Shown here: positions 16,677 through 24,386 of the stretch, piece by piece
How positions within the stretch are numbered: position 1 is the first letter of the stretch
Layout: the number at the start of each line of letters is the position of its first letter
DNA from: Rickettsia endosymbiont of Ceutorhynchus obstrictus
GTDB taxonomy: Bacteria > Pseudomonadota > Alphaproteobacteria > Rickettsiales > Rickettsiaceae
DNA length: 64,000 nucleotides
Assembly: GCF_964026565.1 (NCBI RefSeq)
Contig: NZ_OZ032162.1
Coordinates: 744,001-808,000 of the forward strand
Direction of reading: 5' to 3'
Translations under genes and position numbers: made by a program
Notes under the pieces: generated by a model
Told to the model about the DNA's origin: nothing
The model's database searches: none
Seen by the model: only the letters and a program-made list of their open reading frames with translations

Positions 16677-17882
16677 ATGATAGAAAAAGAAATAATAAAT
16701 AGAATAGTTGCAGGAGAAGTAACGGACAATGATTTAATAAAGCTTAAAAATACTTTCGGTGTAAAAGCAAAAGAAAGAAAAGTTTTTATTGAAGTTTTAA
16801 CTGCAAATTTAAGTGATGATGCTTTGCATAAGTTAAATCATGCAGTAATGGTAAATGCTGCTACGCTTGCGTCTAATAATGATCCGAATTTTGTATGTCG
16901 TACCCCTGATACTAAAATTTTTCAGGAATTATTAGCATTTGAAGCAATGCGTTCCGGCATGAAAGCTAAATTTGATGCCAAAGGTAACTTAGAACCGTTA
17001 AAGCCGGAAGATATACCGCCTGCTATTTTGGATCATTATGCTACACTACAAAAAAATTTTTATAATAAAAGAGATTCAAAAGATTCATTAGATAGCAGAA
17101 TAGCACAAAGTATTAATTTTATATTATATGCTCCTATAGTAAGAGAAGATGAAGCATATAAGAAACTAGACCTGTCAGAAGCTGCTCAAATAGAAGGGGA
17201 AATAGCAGAGCCTAAAGGAAAATATACTAAGCAGTTAATCGAGTCTGAAGTTTCAAAGAAGGCTGTACGGCAAACTAATGAACAAATGAATATTAAGGAA
17301 GATTCTATAATTGACAAATCAATAAAAAAATTAAAAGCAGAAAATGAAATATTTATAGATGATAAGCAGCGTAAGAAAATTATTAATAATCTATCTTCTC
17401 TATTAGAAAATATTTCTTCTAATAACTTGGAAAAAAATAAAGCCGAATTAATAAATAAAATTTCTCAAGAATTAAATAATAAAAAAACCTTTTTTACAAA
17501 AATAGCTAATTTTATCGGGATAAAACGGTATAAAATTTCTACAAAAAGCTTAAAAGAGATAGGAAAAGAAATAACTAATAAGTATAAAAATATAGAAGGA
17601 GATGAATTTACTGCTAATATACCGACAGAAGTGCAATTAAAAGCAAAAGATGTTGGGGAAAAGTTAATAAATACTACCGGTAATAAATATACACCGGCAA
17701 GTGAAGGATTAAAATCAATAAGTAAGCTTAAAAAGTTACTAAAAACTCTTGATATACCGGAAGATAAAAAATCAAAAATATTTATTATTACAGAGGAGCT
17801 AACAAGTTATATAGAAAACGGTTCTATGCTTCCTTCAGCTATTAAAGCACAGCCGAAACAAAAAAGACAGCAAAGTAAATAG
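16677..17882 (+). CDS. Rickettsia-type hypothetical protein, paralogue 2
   Basis: 401 residues, tandem paralogue of the preceding gene with a 153-bp gap. The shared N-terminal domain spans residues about 1-155. Within it the DNA is identical over more than 50 bases (16990-17043 versus 15582-15636), while surrounding codons differ. The C-terminal region is Lys/Asn-rich and helical, and ends in a basic tail (KAQPKQKRQQSK). A GGTGAG ribosome site lies 9 bases upstream. Unknown function. Confidence 0.85.
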   Translation: MIEKEIINRIVAGEVTDNDLIKLKNTFGVKAKERKVFIEVLTANLSDDALHKLNHAVMVNAATLASNNDPNFVCRTPDTKIFQELLAFEAMRSGMKAKFDAKGNLEPLKPEDIPPAILDHYATLQKNFYNKRDSKDSLDSRIAQSINFILYAPIVREDEAYKKLDLSEAAQIEGEIAEPKGKYTKQLIESEVSKKAVRQTNEQMNIKEDSIIDKSIKKLKAENEIFIDDKQRKKIINNLSSLLENISSNNLEKNKAELINKISQELNNKKTFFTKIANFIGIKRYKISTKSLKEIGKEITNKYKNIEGDEFTANIPTEVQLKAKDVGEKLINTTGNKYTPASEGLKSISKLKKLLKTLDIPEDKKSKIFIITEELTSYIENGSMLPSAIKAQPKQKRQQSK

Positions 17883-17977
17883 TGTTGTATATAGGTATAA
17901 GTTGAAGAGTTGTCTACCGTCATTGCGAGGCGGCAATGCCAGCGTGGATACCTTAAACGTCATTGCGAGCGACCAAA

Positions 17978-18354
17978 GGCGTTGTTGCATGGCTCGATAA
18001 AAGCAGCAGTATGTCATTCTAGCTAAAGGCCACAGCTGTCCGAAGTTGAAAAATAAATAGAGAAACTGTTTGGGTTTTTCACTCTATTATATATCAAAAT
18101 AGTAGTATTTTTAGCATTAACGGCAAAAAAAGTACTATTTAATAATCTTAATTTTTCAACTTCGGACAGTTATGGCTAAAGGCGGGAATCCGGAAAAATT
18201 ATAGAGTCATCCTGAATTTATTTCAGGATATTTCTCAAAAGATGCGCAAAACTTGTTCAGCATGACAAAGACCGGATTGCCGCGTCGGTACGATGTGCCT
18301 CCTCGCAATGACGATGTTTTTTTTTGCAACGCTTTTGAGCCATGCAACAACGCT
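17978..18354. repeat. Composite nested repeat block
   Basis: Ends GGCGTTGTTGCATGG (17978) and CCATGCAACAACGCT (to 18354) form an outer inverted repeat. Inside are a GTCATTC hairpin interrupted at its tip by element C (18031-18174), module E (18206-18266), and a GGATTGCCGCG...CCTCGCAATGACG hairpin half (about 18276-18313). The remaining 18355-18414 stretch has only an AT-rich palindrome just after rplT (18390-18420). No gene is seen in the 532-bp gap. Confidence 0.65.
18031..18174. mobile_element. Family C inverted-repeat element (144 bp)
   Basis: Terminal inverted repeats CAYARCTGTCCGAAGTTG, with 9-bp direct repeats GCTAAAGGC at 18022-18030 and 18175-18183. The AT-rich body has no hairpin arms of the GTCAT type, unlike families A and B. 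It lies at the tip of a GTCATTCTAGCTAAAGGCGGGAATC hairpin. There is no coding capacity. Its right end and flank are the same as the left end and flank of the hybrid element at 61572. Confidence 0.75.
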
Positions 18355-18414
18355 CCGCGTCGATGCTAAAGCATCTCCTCGTAATAATGATTTTTAATAT
18401 ATAATTATTTATAA

Positions 18415-18768
18415 TTATATATGAGCTTTTACTTGCTCAACGATATGAGCGAAACCTTCACTGTTATTTACGGCTAGTTCTGCAAGTACTTTACGGTCAA
18501 TATCAATTTCGGCCTTTTTAAGACCTCCGACAAACTGCGAATATACCAAACCATGCTCACGAACTGCTGCATTTATTCTTTGAATCCATAAGCCTCTAAA
18601 ATCACGCTTACGATTTCTACGATCTCTATAAGCATAACTAAGGGCTTTTTCTACTTTTTCAACGGCTACTCTAAAACAACTATTAGCTCGACCTCTATAG
18701 CCTTTTGCAAGTTTGAGGATTTTTTTATGACGATTTTTTGAAATTTTTCCTGATTTTGCGCGTGTCAT
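18415..18768 (-). CDS. rplT: 50S ribosomal protein L20
   Basis: 117 residues, standard L20: basic N-terminal extension (KNRHKKILKLAKGYRGRANSCFRVAVEKVEKALSYAYRDRRNRKRDFR) and globular C terminus (WIQRINAAVREHGLVYSQFVGGL). It binds 23S rRNA early in assembly. It lies directly downstream of rpmI, as in most bacteria. infC does not precede rpmI here. Confidence 0.97.
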   Translation of the reverse strand: MTRAKSGKISKNRHKKILKLAKGYRGRANSCFRVAVEKVEKALSYAYRDRRNRKRDFRGLWIQRINAAVREHGLVYSQFVGGLKKAEIDIDRKVLAELAVNNSEGFAHIVEQVKAHI

Positions 18769-18782
18769 TTTTTAGCTCCTAA

Positions 18783-18989
18783 TTAATTAATGCCGTATGG
18801 AAGAAAATATTTTTTTACATTATATCCATCTTGAGCACAAAGAATTGTAGTACCTCGAAGGTTACGAAGTTGAGCTTTAGTACGACGACGCATAAAATGT
18901 TTTTTACCTGCTTGGGATGCGATAACTTTACCGCTAGCAGTAAGTTTAAAACGCTTTTTTACAGCGGATTTTGTTTTTAATTTAGGCAT
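18783..18989 (-). CDS. rpmI: 50S ribosomal protein L35
   Basis: 68 residues from MPKLKTKSAVKKRFKLTASGKV, the canonical start. The longer frame beginning at 19040 adds 17 residues that do not belong to the family. KHFMRRRTKAQLRNLRG is the conserved basic core. AAAGGAAT lies 5-12 bases upstream of the ATG. It is co-transcribed with rplT (14-bp gap). Confidence 0.96.
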   Translation of the reverse strand: MPKLKTKSAVKKRFKLTASGKVIASQAGKKHFMRRRTKAQLRNLRGTTILCAQDGYNVKKYFLPYGIN

Positions 18990-19060
18990 GATTATTCCTT
19001 TAAATTGGTATTTTAAGATTTTGTCGGTAAATATAGGCATACCAAAGCCACGTTACCGAT

Positions 19061-19205
19061 GATACTACTTAATCTTTCAAAAATTGCTCTTTACATTTTA
19101 TTAGGGATTCGTGTACTCACGTACTATTTGTACGCTCCCATCCTTTGGTTATCCATTGGCTCACCCTTCAAAATAAAATTCAATTTTCAAAATACGAGCA
19201 GTATA
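19061..19205. repeat. Long inverted-repeat element upstream of rpmI
   Basis: Contains the CTCACGTACTATTTGTACGC core and an AAAATAAAATTCAATTTTCAAAA stretch shared with the element at 47585-47722. TACTACTTAATCTTTCAA occurs in both. Ends AATCTTTCAAAAATTG and CAATTTTCAAAAT are inverted. It lies between the divergent rpmI and queE and takes up most of the 314-bp gap. Confidence 0.6.
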
Positions 19206-19261
19206 GTAACGTGAACAATAATATTATTCATCAATTATTGCAAGATATTTTTTAAGTTTTG

Positions 19262-19270
19262 TGCTATAAT
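19262..19270 (+). promoter_or_regulatory. Extended -10 promoter of queE
   Basis: TGCTATAAT is a perfect extended -10 (TGnTATAAT). Transcription would begin near 19277, which rules out the in-frame TTG at 19259 as the queE start and supports the ATG at 19304. Confidence 0.55.
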
Positions 19271-19303
19271 GTAGCTCATAAATCATTTATTCATAAGAGA
19301 CAA

Positions 19304-19981
19304 ATGTTTGGAGAAAATCCTAAAAGAGGAATTTTACACGGTGACGGGACAAAATTAGAAGTTAAGGCAATTTTTAAAACTATTCAAGGGGAAGGGATTT
19401 TTGTCGGGGTTCCGGCTATCTTTATAAGACTCGGAGGATGCAACCTTGCTTGCAATTTTTGTGATACGGACTTTGAGGAATATAGCTTAATAAATACCGA
19501 TGATATTATAAATGAGGTTATCTCTCTTAGTAAAAATTCATACGCAAAAAAATCAATTAAGCTAACGGTGATTACCGGCGGGGAGCCGCTTCGTCAACCT
19601 ATTGAATTATTATGTCGAAAATTGTTAGAAGAGAGTTTTCAAGTGCAAATTGAGACTAACGGTACGTTATACCGTCCTTTGCCGAAAGAAATATCGGTAG
19701 TTTGTTCGCCGAAAGCCGGAAAAAACGGCTATTCTAAAATAAGAGAAGATTTATTACCCTCTATTAGTGCAATGAAATTTATAGTTGCTAAAAATATTAT
19801 GGAATATAATCATATAGAGGAAGTCGGTCAAACTAGTTATAACATACCGGTTTTTATCCAACCGATGGACCAAAACGACCCAAAACTTAATGCCGATAAT
19901 AATAAGTTAGCCGTTGAGCTTGCTTTAGAATCAGGACATCGCTTATCCTTGCAGACGCATAAATATTTAGGTATAGAATAG
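19304..19981 (+). CDS. queE: 7-carboxy-7-deazaguanine synthase (radical SAM)
   Basis: Converts 6-carboxytetrahydropterin to 7-carboxy-7-deazaguanine in queuosine biosynthesis. 225 residues from MFGENPKRGI. The radical-SAM cluster ligands are C46, C50 and C53 (GGCNLACNFCDTDF, the C-x3-C-x2-C form). VKAIFKTIQGEGIFVGVPAIFIRLGG and the TGGEPLRQ strand are diagnostic of QueE. The last residues (LSLQTHKYLGI) are the family C terminus. Confidence 0.93.
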   Translation: MFGENPKRGILHGDGTKLEVKAIFKTIQGEGIFVGVPAIFIRLGGCNLACNFCDTDFEEYSLINTDDIINEVISLSKNSYAKKSIKLTVITGGEPLRQPIELLCRKLLEESFQVQIETNGTLYRPLPKEISVVCSPKAGKNGYSKIREDLLPSISAMKFIVAKNIMEYNHIEEVGQTSYNIPVFIQPMDQNDPKLNADNNKLAVELALESGHRLSLQTHKYLGIE

Positions 19982-19997
19982 ATTATCGGCTACTACC

Positions 19998-20188
19998 GAT
20001 GTCATTCCCGCGCAGGCGGGAATCCAGGCTTTCTAACTTTGTCAAGCTGAACTTGTTTCAGCATATTTTTTAGTAGATCCTGAAATAAATTCAGGATGAC
20101 TATAATTTTTCTGGATTCCTGCCTGCGCAGGAATGACATACTGCTGCTTTATCGAGCCATGCAACAACGCTCCATTTTCACTGGAATG
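19998..20188. repeat. Double hairpin with module E, downstream of queE
   Basis: Outer arms GATGTCATTCCCGCGCAGGC (19998) and GCGCAGGAATGACAT (about 20125-20139), with module E at 20041-20100 in the spacer. A CGAGCCATGCAACAACGC end follows (20154-20171). This accounts for most of the 310-bp gap; 20190-20291 is the AT-rich leader of rplY. Confidence 0.7.
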
Positions 20189-20291
20189 ACATCTAAAAAG
20201 TAAAAAATAATAATTAGAACTTGAATTTTTAGGAATTTGAGGTTAATATTACTTGCTTTAAAGTTTAAAGGCTTAAGGAGAGTATATTAAG

Positions 20292-20897
20292 ATGAGTGAG
20301 ATACTAGAACTTGCCGCAGAAGTTCGAGCAGAATTCGGTACAGGCGCAGCAAGAGCATTAAGAAGAACAGGCAGAGTCCCTGCTATTATTTACGGCGCAA
20401 ATAAAACGCCCGTTGCTATTTCAATTGAAGAGAAAGAAATAACAAAATATTATAGAAAACCGGCTTTTATATCCGGGTTAATCAATATTGTATTAGGAAA
20501 AACAAAATATAAAGTACTGCCAAAGGCTATAGAGTTGCATCCTGTTACGGATATAGTACGCCATGTTGATTTTGTGTTTTTAGAAGAAAAAACTCAAAAA
20601 ATGGCAGTACCGGTAATATATGAAGGGAAAGAAAGAGCACTTGGAGTTAAAAGGGGAGGGTATTTTAATATAATAAAAAGAACCGTTCCTATGTTATGTG
20701 ACGTTAATAATATTCCGCGAAGTATAACTATTGACGTAACTAATATGCCGATTGCTACTTCTATAAAATCTTCAAGCGTAAATTTGCCTGAAGGATGCCG
20801 ATTTGCTACTAAAAAAGAATTTGTCCTTGCAACGATAATAGGGCGTAGAGGAAAAGCCGACGCAGAAGAGGCTACTACTGAAGCTGCGGCGAAGTAA
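20292..20897 (+). CDS. rplY: 50S ribosomal protein L25/general stress protein Ctc
   Basis: 201 residues, the long Ctc form: an N-terminal L25 domain that binds 5S rRNA (residues 1-95, RTGRVPAIIYG) and a C-terminal TL5-like domain (96-190), ending in an Ala/Glu-rich tail. An AAGGAGAG ribosome site lies about 10 bases before the ATG. Confidence 0.95.
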   Translation: MSEILELAAEVRAEFGTGAARALRRTGRVPAIIYGANKTPVAISIEEKEITKYYRKPAFISGLINIVLGKTKYKVLPKAIELHPVTDIVRHVDFVFLEEKTQKMAVPVIYEGKERALGVKRGGYFNIIKRTVPMLCDVNNIPRSITIDVTNMPIATSIKSSSVNLPEGCRFATKKEFVLATIIGRRGKADAEEATTEAAAK

Positions 20898-20924
20898 TAT
20901 ATGGTGTCATACCGTGGCTTGACC

Positions 20925-21127
20925 CACTACTGTACGAACGTTCTCGATGTCATTCCCGCGAAAGCGGGAATCTAGGAAAATATAGTCATCCTGAATTTAT
21001 TTCAGGATCTACTACAAGAGATGCTGAAACAAGTTCAGCATGACATAAGTAAGGCTGGATTCCTGCTTTTGCAGGAATGACATCGAGGGCTTTTTAAGAG
21101 TCATGTAACAACGTTCATACACTTCCG
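20925..21127. mobile_element. Family A-ended element with different cargo (203 bp)
   Basis: The left end is the exact family A terminus CACTACTGTACGAACGTT (20925-20942). The right end is a decayed version, AACGTTCATACACTTCCG (21110-21127). The body is not the usual A body but a GATGTCATTCCCGCG...GCAGGAATGACATCG double hairpin with module E (20985-21044) in its spacer. 9-bp direct repeats GGCTTGACC lie at 20916-20924 and 21128-21136. The second of these is shared with the next element, so two elements sit in tandem in one target. Confidence 0.7.
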
Positions 21128-21136
21128 GGCTTGACC

Positions 21137-21319
21137 CACTACTGTACGAACGTTTAAATAAAGAGGTAAAAATTCTGTCATTCCGTGGCTACGACCACGG
21201 AATCCAGCTTATAATATCATAAAAAGATTCAAAATAAGTCTAATATGGCTTTATTTTCCTGGATGCCGTGATCAAGTCACGGCATGACACAGCCTTTTTT
21301 CAACGTTCGTACAGTAGTG
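21137..21319. mobile_element. Family A inverted-repeat element, copy 2 (183 bp)
   Basis: 18-bp terminal inverted repeats as in copy 1, body in the opposite orientation. 9-bp direct repeats GGCTTGACC at 21128-21136 and 21320-21328. Together with the previous element, the pattern is target-A5-target-A2-target in a single hairpin tip (accgtGGCTTGACC...GGCTTGACCacggc). Nothing else gene-like is in the 551-bp gap. Confidence 0.82.
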
Positions 21320-21448
21320 GGCTTGACCACGGCATGACATTGAGACCATTTCTCTATCCACGCAATAAACTTTATTATATTTCCTTTATCAACCCCGCAT
21401 AGATTCACATCAATCAAATTATAGTCTCTTTTTATTCAAGGTAATATT

Positions 21449-22003
21449 ATGATTCTTGTTATAGGTCTTGGTAATCCGGGAATAAAATATCAAAATACAA
21501 GACATAATATCGGGTTTATAGCTATTGATGAATTAGCAAAATATTATCAATTATCATTTTCTTTGAAGAAAAAATTTAATGCCGAAATTGCCGAAGGAAA
21601 TGTAGGAATTCACAAGTTATTGCTGATAAAGCCGATGACTTATATGAATTTGTCCGGTAATGCGGCGGCACTAATTAAATCTTACTATAATATAAAACTT
21701 GAAAATATTTATGTTATTCATGACGATATAGATTTAGTCGTCGGGAGAGTGAAATGTAAACAAGGTGGAGGTAACGGCGGGCATAACGGCTTAAAATCGT
21801 TAGACCAAGCTATAGGTAATAATTACCATCGTATAAGAATCGGGATAGGCAGACCGGAAAATAGTGAAGAAGTAGCCGATTATGTGCTTCATAATTTTTT
21901 TAAGGCTGAGTATAATATAGTCGAACAAGCGATAGATAAAATAACTAATAATTTTGATTTGCTGTTAGAAGGTAAATTAGAAGAATTTAAAACTAAAATA
22001 TGA
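21449..22003 (+). CDS. pth: Peptidyl-tRNA hydrolase
   Basis: 184 residues, standard length. It releases peptides from prematurely dissociated peptidyl-tRNA. Catalytic His in NTRHNIGF (residue 20), Asp in VIHDDIDL (about 93) and NGGHNGLKS (His about 114) are all present, with GLGNPGIKYQ at the N terminus. CAAGGTAAT precedes the ATG. Confidence 0.96.
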   Translation: MILVIGLGNPGIKYQNTRHNIGFIAIDELAKYYQLSFSLKKKFNAEIAEGNVGIHKLLLIKPMTYMNLSGNAAALIKSYYNIKLENIYVIHDDIDLVVGRVKCKQGGGNGGHNGLKSLDQAIGNNYHRIRIGIGRPENSEEVADYVLHNFFKAEYNIVEQAIDKITNNFDLLLEGKLEEFKTKI

Positions 22004-22004
22004 T

Positions 22005-22026
22005 GTCATTCCTGCGCGGGAATGAC
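22005..22026. repeat. Minimal GTCATTCC hairpin after pth
   Basis: GTCATTCCTGCGCGGGAATGAC folds back on itself almost perfectly and begins 1 base after the pth stop codon. It is an empty hairpin unit that could also aid transcription termination, though no T-run follows. Confidence 0.7.
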
Positions 22027-22110
22027 ATAGAGTACGCTTTAACTTATCCACGCAATAATGCCATGTGAAAATAACGTTGAAGCATCTAATTTTTAAAAAA
22101 CATAGGGACT

Positions 22111-22545
22111 ATGAAAAAAGAATTACCGTTTGAAATTGTCTATGCCGATGAAATGGATAAAAATCATGAATCTATAATTATTGAGGCTTTTAACAAAGAT
22201 GCTAGAGAGAAAAAGGGTTTAGAAGGAGATATTAAATCTTTTTCCTTTTCGTGTTTTGATAAGGATAAAAACTTTATTGCAGGAATTAGCGGTATGAGTT
22301 CTTGGGGACGGTTTTATATTCGTTCACTCTTTGTAAATGAAGATATAAGGGATCGGAATTATGGTACTTTACTAATAGAAAAAGCTGAGGATTTAGCACG
22401 TGAACGAGGCTGTAATTTTATTCATTTGATCACTATGGACTGGCAGGCAAAACCATTTTATGAAAAATTAGGCTATAAAGTTGAATTTACCAGACATGGC
22501 TATGAGAAAGATTCTATACTATATTCTTTAAGGAAAGATTTATGA
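22111..22545 (+). CDS. GNAT-family N-acetyltransferase
   Basis: 144 residues with the acetyl-CoA binding segment DIRDRNYGTLLIEKAEDLARERGC (motif A, R-x-x-G/Y-x-G/T variant, residues about 85-108) and the C-terminal FYEKLGYKVEFTRHGYEKD typical of GNATs. Substrate unknown. The TGA overlaps the ATG of ychF by 4 bases (ATGA), so the two are coupled. Confidence 0.88.
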   Translation: MKKELPFEIVYADEMDKNHESIIIEAFNKDAREKKGLEGDIKSFSFSCFDKDKNFIAGISGMSSWGRFYIRSLFVNEDIRDRNYGTLLIEKAEDLARERGCNFIHLITMDWQAKPFYEKLGYKVEFTRHGYEKDSILYSLRKDL

Positions 22546-23639
22546 CACTAAAATGTGGAATTGTTGGGTTGCCGAATGTCGGTAAGTCGACGTTATTTAA
22601 TGCACTAACGGCGAGCAAAGCAGCAGATGCGGCGAATTATCCGTTTTGTACTATTGAGCCGAATAGCGGTATAGTTTCAGTACCGGATGACCGTCTACAG
22701 AAATTGGCAAGTCTTGCCGGTTCTGCAAAACTTATCCCGTCTTATATAGAATTCGTCGATATTGCAGGGCTTGTCAAGGGAGCAAGCAAAGGTGAGGGAC
22801 TCGGCAATAAATTTCTAGCTCACATAAGGGAAGTAGATGCAATTTTGCATGTGCTGCGCTGTTTTGAGGACGAGGATATTACGCATATTCATGATAAAAT
22901 AGACCCGATACATGATTTGGAAATAATAGAAACGGAGTTAATACTTGCCGATATAGAATCGGTAGAAAAGCGTTTAACTAGTAGTGAGAAGCGCTTAAAA
23001 ACAGGCGATAAGGCACTAAAAGATCAAGTAGAATTATTAAAAGAAATATATAAGGTATTAGCTGACGGTAAACCTGCTCGCATACTTAATAATATTTATG
23101 ATCAAGAAAATATAAAACAGTTGCAATTACTGACATCTAAGCCGGTTTTATATATTTGCAATGTTCTTGAAAAAGATGCGTCTAGAGGTAACGCACTAAC
23201 AAAATTAGTTTTAGATAGAGCAGCAAAGGAAAATGCCAAATGCGTCGTTATTTCATCAAAAATAGAAGCGGATATTGCACTTCTTGAAAGCATTGAGGAA
23301 AAGACTGAATTTTTAAAAGATATCGGGCTTGATGAAACGGGGTTAAGTAAAGTAATTAAAGAAGGATATAATCTGCTAAATCTTAACAGCTTTTTTACAA
23401 TCGGCCCTAAAGAGGCTCATAGCTGGACTTTCAAAAATGGAACTCTTGCACCTAGAGGGGCCGGGATAATTCATACGGATTTTGAAAAAGGTTTTATCAG
23501 AGCAGAAGTTATCGGCTATGAAGATTATATAAATTTAGGTAGTGAAGCAAAAGCCAAGGAAGTAGGAAGAATGCGATTAGAAGGAAAGGAATATAAAATG
23601 CAGGACGGTGATATAGTACATTTTAGGTTTAACGTGTAA
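22542..23639 (+). CDS. ychF: Redox-regulated ATPase/GTPase YchF (Obg family)
   Basis: 365 residues. G1 GLPNVGKSTLFNAL (residues about 7-20), G3 DIAGLVKGASKGEGLGNKFL, and NVLEKD in place of NKxD, the change that gives the YchF/OLA1 group its ATP preference. C-terminal TGS domain ends in DGDIVHFRFNV. It associates with ribosomes; the exact role is not settled in the family. Confidence 0.96.
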   Translation: MTLKCGIVGLPNVGKSTLFNALTASKAADAANYPFCTIEPNSGIVSVPDDRLQKLASLAGSAKLIPSYIEFVDIAGLVKGASKGEGLGNKFLAHIREVDAILHVLRCFEDEDITHIHDKIDPIHDLEIIETELILADIESVEKRLTSSEKRLKTGDKALKDQVELLKEIYKVLADGKPARILNNIYDQENIKQLQLLTSKPVLYICNVLEKDASRGNALTKLVLDRAAKENAKCVVISSKIEADIALLESIEEKTEFLKDIGLDETGLSKVIKEGYNLLNLNSFFTIGPKEAHSWTFKNGTLAPRGAGIIHTDFEKGFIRAEVIGYEDYINLGSEAKAKEVGRMRLEGKEYKMQDGDIVHFRFNV

Positions 23640-23797
23640 ATACTCGTCGTCTTTTATGTCATTCCTAGCTCAAGGCAGCGTTGTTGCTAGGCTTCAGAAA
23701 ATGCCAAATTTGTCATACCGAGGCCCCGCCACGGTATCTAGAAAAGCAATTTATAATGGTATTATTTATATATTTTCCTGGATTCCGTGAATAAATC

Positions 23798-23984
23798 TAT
23801 AGTACCGGACAGTTTTTGAAAGTTAGTCAAAACGTCATTGCGAGCAGCCATATAGGCTGCGCGGCAATCCAGAAAAATAATAAAAAAATGCTATAAATTA
23901 GCATTTTTTACTGGATTGCTTCGTCAATTACTATGTAATTTCCTCGCAATGACGATGATTTTTCAAAAACTGTCCGGTACTATG
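23798..23984. mobile_element. Family B inverted-repeat element, copy 2 (187 bp)
   Basis: Same termini and same 185-bp core as 6052-6238 with no difference that I can see. 9-bp direct repeats GAATAAATC at 23789-23797 and 23985-23993, at the tip of the host hairpin gattccgtGAATAAATCacggaatgac. Perfect identity and intact flanking repeats point to recent movement. Confidence 0.82.
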
Positions 23985-24019
23985 GAATAAATCACGGAAT
24001 GACATAGTGGGATTTGCTA

Positions 24020-24350
24020 TAAATTTGGAGCCATACAACAACACTGCTCAAGGCGGGAATCCAGGCTTTTCTTCGTCATTGCGAGAAGGTATTTATGCGT
24101 GGATACTTCAAACGCCTCGGTGTCATTCCCTCGAAAGAGGGAATCTCACTTAACAATATAACAAAAGTTAGATACCAGCTTTCGCTGGTATGACACCAAA
24201 AATTCGATCCATACAACAAGGCCGCGACTGAAAGGAGCGCGGCAATCTAGAAAATGATAAAAACTTTGTCATTGCGAGCAAAGCGAAGCAATCCAGCTAA
24301 TTTCATAAGATTGCTGCGTCGGCACTTTGTGCCTCCTCGCAATGACGAGG
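24020..24350. repeat. Repeat block upstream of the MFS gene
   Basis: Contains a double hairpin at 24120-24196 (third copy of the GTGTCATTCCCTC/CTGGTATGACAC unit, also at 1491 and 40764) and a GTCATTGCGAGCAAAGCGAAGCAATCC...CCTCGCAATGACG double hairpin (about 24269-24347), joined by broken TTGTTG ends. Short frames here (for example 24254-24481 plus) are repeat sequence. With element B copy 2 this fills the 747-bp gap between ychF and the transporter. Confidence 0.65.
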
Positions 24351-24386
24351 TTTTTTACAATGACCTAGAAATAAAAAATAAAGTTT

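Noticed and set aside
18390..18420. AT-rich palindrome after rplT as an intrinsic terminator
   Set aside because: The stem has no GC pairs and no T-run follows on the coding strand; too weak to call.
22040..22062. TTATCCACG as a DnaA box
   Set aside because: It is part of the recurring TATCCACGCAACAA repeat end and not clustered; no origin is supported.
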